Shown: positions 5,818 to 11,667 of the stretch, in pieces
How the letters are laid out: each line of letters starts with the position of its first letter
How positions within the stretch are numbered: the stretch's first letter is position 1
NCBI GenBank assembly: GCA_035762425.1
Contig: DASTOW010000222.1
Location: 1-11,667 of the forward strand
Direction of reading: 5' to 3'
Length of the DNA: 11,667 bases
DNA from: AWTP1-13 sp035762425
GTDB taxonomy: Bacteria > Pseudomonadota > Alphaproteobacteria > Rhizobiales > Hyphomicrobiaceae
Program-made: the position numbers and the translations under genes
The notes under the pieces: model-generated
The model's input: the letters and a program-made list of their open reading frames with translations, nothing else
Told to the model about the DNA's origin: nothing
Databases searched by the model: none

Positions 5818-7779
5818 CTACTCGGCCGCGACAGCGTGCCCGTTGCCGTTGCCATTGACCGCGGCCTGCGCCGGCTTGGCGGTGATGCCGAGGCGTTCGA
5901 CGGCGGCCAGCAGGATCTGTCCCAGCAGGTCCGCATAGCGCATGCCCTGGAAGCCGGCCATGATGTTCATCTTGCCGTCCCAGCACCAGCCCGGATTGGG
6001 GTTGACCTCGAGCAGCTTGATCTCGCCCTTGGCATCGGCGCGGAAATCGAAGCGCGCGTAGTCGCGGCAACCCAGACGCTCGAACAGGCGCGAGGAGTTG
6101 TCGATCATCTGCTGTTGCTGCTGATCAGGCAGCGTCGCCTCGCGGTACTTGATCTGCGTCCAGTAGGGGCTGTCGGGCAGCCACTTGGATTCGTAGCCCA
6201 AAATCTTCGGCAGCTTGTCGTCGAGCCGCGAATAGTCGACCTCGAGGATCGGCAGCGCACGCAGGCCCTGGTCGGGATTGCCGATCAGCTGCACCGAGTA
6301 CTCGGCGCCGGTCAGGAATTCCTGCACCAGCACGCCGCGCTTGGGGAAATCGGCGCGCAGGCGGTCGAGCGAGTCAAGCAGCGCCTTCTCGTTGGTGACC
6401 ACCGAGTCCTTGGTGATGCCCTGGCTGCTGTCGCCCTGGTTGGGCTTGAGCAGCGCCGGGAACACCGACGGCAGCGTCGCGCCCTGGTCGCCCGGGCGCA
6501 CGTAGCTCTCGAGCGGCACCGGCACGTCGAGCGATTGCGCCACGGCCCGCACCAAGCCCTTGTCGTAGCAGGCGGCCAGCGCCGCCGGCCCGGCGCCGGT
6601 ATAGCCGATGCCCAGCACCTCGAGCATGGCCGGCACGTGCAGCTCCTTGAAGGGGTCGTTGTTGAACCCTTCGTCGCACAGATTGAAGATCAGGTCGGTG
6701 CGTAGGTCCGACAGGTCCCGCTCCAAGGTGCCGTGGTTGTCAAGGAAGCGGAACTTGTAGTTCGGCAGCTCGGCCAGCGCGTCCTTGAGCTTGCGGATCG
6801 TCTCGATGTCCTCGGGGTTGAAGGCACCGCCACGCTTGATCTGGTCGGGCAGGCGATGGTCACCCATCAGCACCGTGACATCGAGCGCCTGCAGCTTGCC
6901 CTTCTTGCGCACGGGCAGGTGCGGGGCATCAGCCGACAGCAGGATGCGCCGCGCCATCATGCCGAGGTCCTGGTCGCGGTCGGATAGCGCCTCGGTGTGC
7001 CCGTGGTGGCGCACGTTGCGGAAGCCGGTCTTTTCCAGCAGCTTGCCGATGCTCTCGCGCGTGTAGAGCCGTTCAGCATAGAACTGGTCGGCGATCACCC
7101 CCATCTCGTCGTGCACGATAACCTCGCGCGAGATCAGGCGTTCGCCATCCTGGCTGATGGAGCGTTCGCGGCACACGAAGTGATGCTCGTCGATCCACTC
7201 CCACGAGCGCTTGTCGAAGTTCTCGTGCATGTGGCCGCCATCGGTGATGTCGAGCACCAGCTGGCCGCTGGGCCGCAGGATCTTGCCGACCGCGGTCAGG
7301 ACCTTCTCGTCGTCCTGCTTGTTGGAGAAGTAGCCGAACGAGTTGCCCATGATGGCAACGCAATCCATGCTGTTCTCGGGCAGGCGCGGGTTGCGTGCAT
7401 CGCCTTCCTTGAACAGCACCTGCAGACCTTCAGTCTGCGCCCGCTTCTTGGCGAGCCGCACCAGGTAGCGCGAACGGTCGAGCCCCATTACGTGCCGGAA
7501 GCCGCGCCGGGCCAGTTCCAGGCAGTGCCGGCCCTGGCCGCAGCACAGGTCGAGGATGTGGCTGTGGGGTTGGATGGCGGCCGAGTTGACGATGAAGTCG
7601 ACCTCCCGGCGCGTGTTCTCCGTGTTCTCGACGACGTCGCCGTCGGTCTTCACGTAGAGGGCGTTGAACAGTTTCCGCCACCACTCTTCGGGCAGATGCG
7701 CCTCGAGATCGGCAACCGGACCGAGGCAGGAACGCGAGGCCAAGCGTTTCGGGCGCTTCGGCTTGGAAGGCATTACCAT
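5818..7779 (-). CDS. fusion of SAM-dependent methyltransferase and Ddl-like ATP-grasp ligase
   Basis: A 653-residue two-domain enzyme. Residues about 30-285 form a class I methyltransferase: HILDLCCGQGRH (74-85) binds SAM, Asp101 fits the ribose-binding acid, and EGDARN (125-130) follows. Residues about 298-635 form an ATP-grasp ligase of the D-Ala-D-Ala-ligase type: a pre-ATP-grasp region, GIGYTGAGP (390-398), KPNQGDSSQGI (445-455), VQEFLTGAEYS (485-495) and the metal-binding DFR ... EVNPNPG (Asp578, Glu591, Asn593). The acceptor-side motifs of true Ddl are absent, so it probably joins another carboxylate and amine and also methylates. The tail is a soft Asn/Gly/Ala linker. ATG 7779 is preceded by GAGGAGGA about a dozen bases upstream; ATG 7773 is an alternative. 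It is monocistronic behind its own promoter and unlinked by strand to the catabolic pair. Product unknown. Confidence 0.88.
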   Translation of the reverse strand: MVMPSKPKRPKRLASRSCLGPVADLEAHLPEEWWRKLFNALYVKTDGDVVENTENTRREVDFIVNSAAIQPHSHILDLCCGQGRHCLELARRGFRHVMGLDRSRYLVRLAKKRAQTEGLQVLFKEGDARNPRLPENSMDCVAIMGNSFGYFSNKQDDEKVLTAVGKILRPSGQLVLDITDGGHMHENFDKRSWEWIDEHHFVCRERSISQDGERLISREVIVHDEMGVIADQFYAERLYTRESIGKLLEKTGFRNVRHHGHTEALSDRDQDLGMMARRILLSADAPHLPVRKKGKLQALDVTVLMGDHRLPDQIKRGGAFNPEDIETIRKLKDALAELPNYKFRFLDNHGTLERDLSDLRTDLIFNLCDEGFNNDPFKELHVPAMLEVLGIGYTGAGPAALAACYDKGLVRAVAQSLDVPVPLESYVRPGDQGATLPSVFPALLKPNQGDSSQGITKDSVVTNEKALLDSLDRLRADFPKRGVLVQEFLTGAEYSVQLIGNPDQGLRALPILEVDYSRLDDKLPKILGYESKWLPDSPYWTQIKYREATLPDQQQQQMIDNSSRLFERLGCRDYARFDFRADAKGEIKLLEVNPNPGWCWDGKMNIMAGFQGMRYADLLGQILLAAVERLGITAKPAQAAVNGNGNGHAVAAE

Positions 7780-7897
7780 GGTGGACGCACGTCCTCCTCG
7801 TTGCCGCCGTTGCGGCTGGTGGAGAGCAAACGGCCCTCCGTCAACGCCGAACTTCCGGCGGTCAATAACGAGACCCCTCAGGCCTCAACAAAGCGCG

Positions 7898-7926
7898 ATC
7901 CTTAGTCCGTCCGATATTCCTGTCAA
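7898..7926 (-). promoter_or_regulatory. sigma70-type promoter for the methyltransferase/ATP-grasp gene
   Basis: On the minus strand a perfect TTGACA (7926-7921) is followed after exactly 17 bases by AAGGAT (7903-7898), a modest -10. Transcription from near 7890 would give a leader of about 110 bases before ATG 7779. The element sits in the 214-base gap after the RsmB-type gene, so the fusion gene can be expressed independently of the guaB operon. No clear terminator or riboswitch fold was seen in the gap. Confidence 0.5.
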
Positions 7927-7993
7927 ACATTTATCTGTGGACGATGCCGCCCTTGTGCAAGCTGTCGAGCATCCGGCGTCGGCCCGCCACAGC

Positions 7994-9289
7994 TCATGTC
8001 CGCTTTGTCATCACGCCGATGAAGAAGCCGTCGGTGTGGTGACGCGCCGGCGTGAGGAGCAGCGTGTCCTCACTGCCGTCGGCTGACATCGGCGAATCGC
8101 TGCCAAGCGCTGCCTGCCACGCCTCACGCCACGGTAACGTCGCAAACTGTGGATGGTTCGCCAGGAAAGTTGCGATCTGCTCGCCGTTCTCCTCAGGCAG
8201 CACCGAGCAGGTGACGTAGATGAGCCGTCCGCCGGGTTTGACCAGGGGAGCGCCGAGCGCCAACACGGCGCGCTGCTCGGCCTGCCGTTGCGCGAGGTTG
8301 GCGGGCTTCAGGCGCCACTTGGCATCCGGCCGCCGCCGCCAGGAACCAGTGCCGGTGCAGGAGGCGTCGATCAGCACCAGATCGAAGCGGGCGCCGAGCG
8401 CGTTGAGAGCAACCTGGTCGCCCGCGCGCAGCACCTGGGCGTTGCGCACCCCGGCCCGTTTCAGGCGCTCGAAGATCGGCCGCAGGCGCACGGGGTCGTC
8501 GTCGTAGGCGTAAATCTGGCCGGTGTTGTGCATGGCCGCAGCCATGGCGAGCGTCTTGCCGCCCGCGCCTGCACAAATGTCGAGCACCTGCTGGCGGGGC
8601 GCGGCGTTGGCGAGCAGCGCGGCGATCTGCGAGCCCTCGTCCTGCACTTCATACCAGCCCTTGCCGTGCCCGGTCTCGGCTTCAACGTTGGGCTGGCGGC
8701 CGGCACCCTGGGGAGCGGGGATGCGCACGCCGACGGGCGAGTAGGGAGTGGGCTCGGCACAGAAACGGGCGAGCGCCTTCAGCACCCGGTCGCGGTCGGC
8801 TTTGAGGGCATTGGCGCGCACGTCAACTGGAGCACGCCGGGCCAGCGCGGCCCCTTCCGCGGCCGTCGCGTCGCCGAACAGGCGCTGGAACGAGGGGGCA
8901 AGCCAGTCAGGGATGTCGCCCAGAATGTCGGCGGCCGTGTGCGGGGCAAGCGCGCGCGCCAGGTTGAGCTGCTCGACCTCGCTCAGCGGTGCCAAGGCAT
9001 GCGGCGAGCCGTCAGCAGCGGCGATGACGGCCTCCACCGTCAGGCCAAGGGCGCGCGGGGCGGCGGCCAGCGCCAAAGCGCGCGAGCTGTCGCTGTGCAT
9101 TTGCGCGGCCAGGGAGCGGCGGCGGCGCAGGGCATCATAGACGAGGTTGCCGATCGCCGAGCGGTCGCCGGACCCGGCAAAGCGGTGGCTCTTGCCCCAG
9201 TCGGCAAGTGCGGTCGATGCCGGGCGATGCCGGGCCAGGATCTCGTCCAGCACCTCGGCGGCGGCGGCCATGTGCGCGGCGGGCCGCAT
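7994..9289 (-). CDS. RsmB/NOP-family class I SAM-dependent RNA (cytosine-5) methyltransferase
   Basis: A 431-residue rRNA/tRNA m5C methyltransferase-type protein. The N-terminal about 150 residues are helical and resemble the NusB/RsmB-like RNA-binding part. The catalytic half shows DICAGAGGKT (237-246) for SAM, DASCTGTGSWRRRPD (308-322) with Cys311 in the place of the family's release cysteine, and VTCSVLPEENG (359-369) with Cys361 as the expected nucleophile. Family members methylate a cytosine in RNA (RsmB: 16S C967), but the target here is not certain. ATG 9289 lies four bases past the MAPEG stop; a TTG at 9301 would overlap that stop and add four residues. It is the third gene of the guaB string. 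In alphaproteobacteria a similar order often continues to guaA, which is not present here. Confidence 0.9.
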   Translation of the reverse strand: MRPAAHMAAAAEVLDEILARHRPASTALADWGKSHRFAGSGDRSAIGNLVYDALRRRRSLAAQMHSDSSRALALAAAPRALGLTVEAVIAAADGSPHALAPLSEVEQLNLARALAPHTAADILGDIPDWLAPSFQRLFGDATAAEGAALARRAPVDVRANALKADRDRVLKALARFCAEPTPYSPVGVRIPAPQGAGRQPNVEAETGHGKGWYEVQDEGSQIAALLANAAPRQQVLDICAGAGGKTLAMAAAMHNTGQIYAYDDDPVRLRPIFERLKRAGVRNAQVLRAGDQVALNALGARFDLVLIDASCTGTGSWRRRPDAKWRLKPANLAQRQAEQRAVLALGAPLVKPGGRLIYVTCSVLPEENGEQIATFLANHPQFATLPWREAWQAALGSDSPMSADGSEDTLLLTPARHHTDGFFIGVMTKRT

Positions 9290-9293
9290 CGGC

Positions 9294-9710
9294 TCAGGCA
9301 AGCCCCGCCGACAGCACGTGCACCAGCAGCTTGATCCACATGCTGGCGACGATCAGCACTCCGGCGGCGAAGGCCGGCCAGCGCCAGCGCACTTTGTTCG
9401 GCCCGATGTGAATGGCCGCGTGCAGAATGCGGGTCACCACGAACAGCCAGGCCAGCCCGATCATGATGGTGTCGGCGCCCTTCAGGATCAGCGCGAAGGC
9501 CACCACCGCGTAGAACAGCACGGGCAGCTCGAACTGGTTGCGCTGGTTGTTGGCACGCTTGGCGGCATCGTCCGGCCAGGCAACGGTGCCCATGGCAATG
9601 TCGGGAGTGCCGCGCGTGCGCTCCATGCGGCTGATGGCCCGCGCCCGGGCCGCGAACAGTGCGCCGTACACCAGCATGGTGAGCAGCACCTGCACGAACA
9701 CCGGATACAT
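9294..9710 (-). CDS. MAPEG family membrane protein
   Basis: A 138-residue integral membrane protein with four hydrophobic helices (about residues 3-21, 62-77, 79-101 and 112-133), the usual size and topology of bacterial MAPEG proteins. The loop before helix 2 has the family pattern RANNQRNQFELPVLF (52-66) with the conserved Arg, Asn and Glu. Eukaryotic relatives are glutathione-dependent (microsomal glutathione transferase, leukotriene C4 synthase); the bacterial members are mostly uncharacterised. ATG 9710 is chosen, with CAGG about eight bases upstream; a GTG at 9728 is an alternative start. It lies 64 bases after guaB and nearly touches the RsmB-type gene, so it is probably co-transcribed with both. 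No functional link to purine synthesis is evident. Confidence 0.88.
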   Translation of the reverse strand: MYPVFVQVLLTMLVYGALFAARARAISRMERTRGTPDIAMGTVAWPDDAAKRANNQRNQFELPVLFYAVVAFALILKGADTIMIGLAWLFVVTRILHAAIHIGPNKVRWRWPAFAAGVLIVASMWIKLLVHVLSAGLA

Positions 9711-9736
9711 AATGTCGACCTGGGTCACGGGTGTGC

Positions 9737-9751
9737 GGCCGATACCCGGCC
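9737..9751 (-). other. small GC stem-loop between guaB and the MAPEG gene
   Basis: GGCCG-ATACC-CGGCC (9737-9751) is a perfect five-base-pair stem with a five-base loop in the 64-base gap after guaB. No T-run follows it on the minus strand, so it is unlikely to end transcription fully; it could tune or process the message. Chance occurrence in GC-rich DNA is possible. Confidence 0.25.
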
Positions 9752-9774
9752 CTCCCTGCCGATGCGCGTGGCTT

Positions 9775-11259
9775 CTAGAGATTGCGCGGGTAGTTGGGGG
9801 CCTCGCGTGTGACCGCCACGCCGTGGGTGTGGCTCTCCGACACGGCCGCAGGCGACACGCGCACGAACCGCGCCCGCTCGCGGAGCGCAGCGAGGTTGGC
9901 GGCACCGATGTAGCCCATGCCGGCGCGCAGGCCGCCGACCAGCTGGTGCAGCACGCCGTCCACCGACCCCTTGTAGGGCACTTGGCCCTCGATGCCTTCG
10001 GGCACCAGCTTGAGGGTGTCTTTGACCTCCTGCTGGAAGTAGCGGTCGGCACTGCCGCGTGCCATGGCCCCGACCGAGCCCATGCCGCGGTAGGCCTTGT
10101 AGGTGCGGCCCTGATAGAGATAGGTCTCGCCCGGCGCCTCGTCGGTGCCGGCCAGCAGCGAGCCCACCATCACGCAGTCGGCGCCGGCGGCCAGCGCCTT
10201 CACCATGTCGCCTGAGTACTTGATGCCGCCGTCGGCGATGATGGGGATATCCTGTTTGCGGGCGGCCTCCACCGCATCCATGATGGCGGTGAGCTGTGGC
10301 ATGCCAACGCCTGCTACGATGCGCGTCGTGCAGATCGAGCCAGGCCCGATGCCGACCTTGATCGCGTCGGCGCCGGCGTCGATCAGCGCCTTGGTGCCGT
10401 CGGCGGTGGCCACGTTGCCGGCGATCACCTGCACCTGGTTGGACTGCTTCTTGATGCGCGTCACCGCCTCCAGCACGCGGCTGGAGTGGCCGTGTGCGGT
10501 ATCGACCACCACCAGATCGACGCCCGCCGCGATCAGTCGCTCGGCGCGCTCAAAGCCGTCGTCACCGACGCTGGTAGCCGCCGCCACGCGCAGACGCCCC
10601 TGCTCGTCCTTGCAAGCGTTGGGGTATTTTTGCGCCTTCTCGATATCCTTGACCGTGACGAGGCCGATGCACCGGTGGGCGTCGTCGACCACCAGCAGCT
10701 TCTCGATCTTGTGCTGATGCAGCAGGCGCTGGGCATCCTCGCGCGACACGCCCTCGCGCACGGTGATCAGCTTCTTGGTCATCAGCTCGGAGACCGGCGT
10801 CTTGGGATTGTTGGCAAAGCGCACGTCCCGGTTCGTGACGATGCCGACCAGCTTGCCGGCTTTGCCGGTCTCCACCACCGGAATGCCCGAGATCGTGTGC
10901 TCGTCCATCAACCTGAGCGCGTCGCCCAGCGTCGCCGACGGGCTGATGGTGACCGGATTGATGACCATGCCCGACACGTAGCGCTTGACCATCGCCACCT
11001 GGTCGGCCTGTACCTCGGGCGTCAGGTTGCGGTGGATGACGCCGATGCCGCCGGCCTGGGCCATGGCGATGGCCAGCCGGCCCTCGGTCACCGTATCCAT
11101 GGCCGAGGACATCACCGGGATCTTGACCGTGATGGCCCGCGTCACACGCGAGGTGACCTCGACCTCGGCTGGCAGCACGTCGGAGGGGCGGGGCACGAGC
11201 AGAACGTCGTCGAAGGTGAGCGCTACCGTGCTTTCATCGAGGATGGGCCGCTGCACCAT
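9775..11259 (-). CDS. guaB: IMP dehydrogenase
   Basis: A 494-residue enzyme oxidising IMP to XMP with NAD, the committed step of guanine nucleotide synthesis, in the cytoplasm. All hallmarks are present: N-terminal TFDDVLLVP (15-23), two CBS domains (about 98-150 and 157-207), the IMP loop GIGPGSICTTR (303-313) with nucleophile Cys310, DGG (343-345), RGMGS (391-395) and the flap Arg406-Tyr407 in SADRYF. ATG 11259 was chosen over an ATG 15 bases upstream because GAGGAG lies seven bases before it and the protein then begins like other bacterial IMPDHs. The C-terminal tail (THGVAVTREAPNYPRNL) is longer than in the E. coli enzyme. It leads the run guaB, MAPEG, RsmB-type gene. Confidence 0.97.
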   Translation of the reverse strand: MVQRPILDESTVALTFDDVLLVPRPSDVLPAEVEVTSRVTRAITVKIPVMSSAMDTVTEGRLAIAMAQAGGIGVIHRNLTPEVQADQVAMVKRYVSGMVINPVTISPSATLGDALRLMDEHTISGIPVVETGKAGKLVGIVTNRDVRFANNPKTPVSELMTKKLITVREGVSREDAQRLLHQHKIEKLLVVDDAHRCIGLVTVKDIEKAQKYPNACKDEQGRLRVAAATSVGDDGFERAERLIAAGVDLVVVDTAHGHSSRVLEAVTRIKKQSNQVQVIAGNVATADGTKALIDAGADAIKVGIGPGSICTTRIVAGVGMPQLTAIMDAVEAARKQDIPIIADGGIKYSGDMVKALAAGADCVMVGSLLAGTDEAPGETYLYQGRTYKAYRGMGSVGAMARGSADRYFQQEVKDTLKLVPEGIEGQVPYKGSVDGVLHQLVGGLRAGMGYIGAANLAALRERARFVRVSPAAVSESHTHGVAVTREAPNYPRNL

Positions 11260-11296
11260 GTTTGTTCTCCTCATCCGTCAGGTTGGCCGAAATCGG

Positions 11297-11327
11297 GCGC
11301 ACCAGGGCCTTGTTGCCCCCGGTGCGC
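11297..11327 (-). other. inverted repeat in the guaB leader region
   Basis: GCGCACC (11297-11303) and GGTGCGC (11321-11327) form a seven-base-pair stem, with an inner GGG/CCC pairing that extends it. It lies about 40 bases upstream of the guaB start and about 100 bases downstream of the SH3 gene stop. No T-run follows, so it could be a leader structure or a weak terminator for the upstream gene. Confidence 0.35.
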
Positions 11328-11367
11328 GGCCATCTAGCCGCCCGTGTCATGGAATCATTCCGGGCCC

Positions 11368-11395
11368 CTCATAGCACCCCCGCAGAAATACGCAA
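11368..11395 (-). promoter_or_regulatory. possible promoter for guaB
   Basis: On the minus strand TTGCGT (11395-11390) and TATGAG (11373-11368) are spaced by 16 bases and lie in the 171-base gap before guaB. Just downstream, near the expected transcription start, is the palindrome GGAAT-C-ATTCC (11351-11361), which might be an operator. Both boxes are imperfect; this is a weak call. Confidence 0.3.
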
Positions 11396-11430
11396 AGGTG
11401 GAGGCAAATCTGCCGGCCTGCCGTTCGCTC

Positions 11431-11667
11431 TTACTGCTTCTGGGTGTCGTCGGGCTTCAGGTAGCGGCCGGCCACCCAGCCCTGCTTGCCCTTGTATTCG
11501 ACCCGGCACCACTGCATGAGGGCGGCCCTGCGCGCCTCCTTGTTGAGCTTCACCCAGTCCTCGAACGGCATCTCGTTGCGGCGGCAGCCGAGGTGCTTGA
11601 GGCCCTTGGCGTTGAAGGGGATGCCGGCCAGGCTCTTGCTGTCGGCGCTGGGCACGTCGCGCAGGTG
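11431..11667 (-). CDS. bacterial SH3-domain protein, C-terminal part (5' end cut by window edge)
   Basis: The open frame runs off the right edge, so only the last 78 residues are visible. They match a bacterial SH3 (SH3_3-like) domain: HLRDVPSADSKSLAGIP at the beginning of the visible part, then KHLGC, then WCRVEYKGKQGWVAGRYL close to the end, followed by a short polar tail. A charged stretch of about 20 residues separates LGC from WCRVE, as in a common alphaproteobacterial subtype. Such proteins are usually exported and may bind cell wall or partner proteins, but the N-terminus that would show a signal peptide is outside the window. An in-frame GTG at 11655 is unlikely to be the start because the domain extends upstream of it. 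It precedes guaB on the same strand, separated by 171 bases. Confidence 0.7.
   Translation of the reverse strand, partial: HLRDVPSADSKSLAGIPFNAKGLKHLGCRRNEMPFEDWVKLNKEARRAALMQWCRVEYKGKQGWVAGRYLKPDDTQKQ

Noticed and set aside
6107..6125. A CAG/CAA-type repeat encoding five Gln in the fusion protein, and a similar four-Gln run near 2430
   Set aside because: Both are short coding runs within conserved frames, not expanded microsatellites; the resemblance is coincidental.
8153..9334. A 393-codon plus-strand open frame antisense to the RsmB-type gene
   Set aside because: It lies opposite a well-supported methyltransferase and its translation has no family motif.
10486..11337. A 283-codon plus-strand open frame antisense to guaB
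   Set aside because: It is a GC-driven shadow of a certain gene; the translation is low-complexity (Asp, His, Arg, Gly) without a domain.

Overview
This is a GC-rich, tightly packed chromosomal window with no mobile elements, CRISPR arrays, tRNA or rRNA genes. Gene style suggests an alphaproteobacterium, probably of the Rhizobiales (Bradyrhizobium-like) or a Reyranella-like relative: very high third-position GC, a guaB / MAPEG / RsmB-type methyltransferase string, a bacterial SH3 protein, and several catabolic dehydrogenase and amidohydrolase genes. This placement rests on recalled gene order and protein style, not on a search.

Layout from left to right. (1) Positions 1-2757, minus strand: an operon-like run of two P-loop GTPases. 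The first-transcribed one has a hydrophobic DUF697-like C-terminal half. The second has two N-terminal membrane segments. They overlap by four bases (GTGA), and a third gene, cut off by the window edge, starts inside the stop codon of the second (TGATG). (2) Positions 2846-3658, minus strand: a classical short-chain dehydrogenase. (3) Positions 3811-5708, plus strand, divergent from the SDR: a D-2-hydroxyacid dehydrogenase-family protein followed by an amidohydrolase of the pyrone-dicarboxylate-lactonase type. Together with the SDR they look like a small catabolic module, substrate unknown. (4) Positions 5818-7779, minus strand, convergent with the amidohydrolase: a 653-residue fusion of a class I SAM methyltransferase with a Ddl-like ATP-grasp ligase, behind its own sigma70-type promoter. 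This is the most unusual gene here. (5) Positions 7994-11259, minus strand: guaB (IMP dehydrogenase), a four-helix MAPEG membrane protein and an RsmB/NOP-type RNA cytosine methyltransferase, a probable housekeeping operon. (6) Positions 11431-11667, minus strand: the 3' end of a bacterial SH3-domain protein.

The best candidates for undescribed biology are the methyltransferase/ATP-grasp fusion, which keeps ATP-binding residues but lacks the acceptor-side signatures of true D-Ala-D-Ala ligase, and the translationally coupled GTPase module. Two catabolic enzymes also have substitutions at positions that are normally catalytic. Most other long reading frames in the window are antisense or out-of-frame shadows produced by the high GC content.
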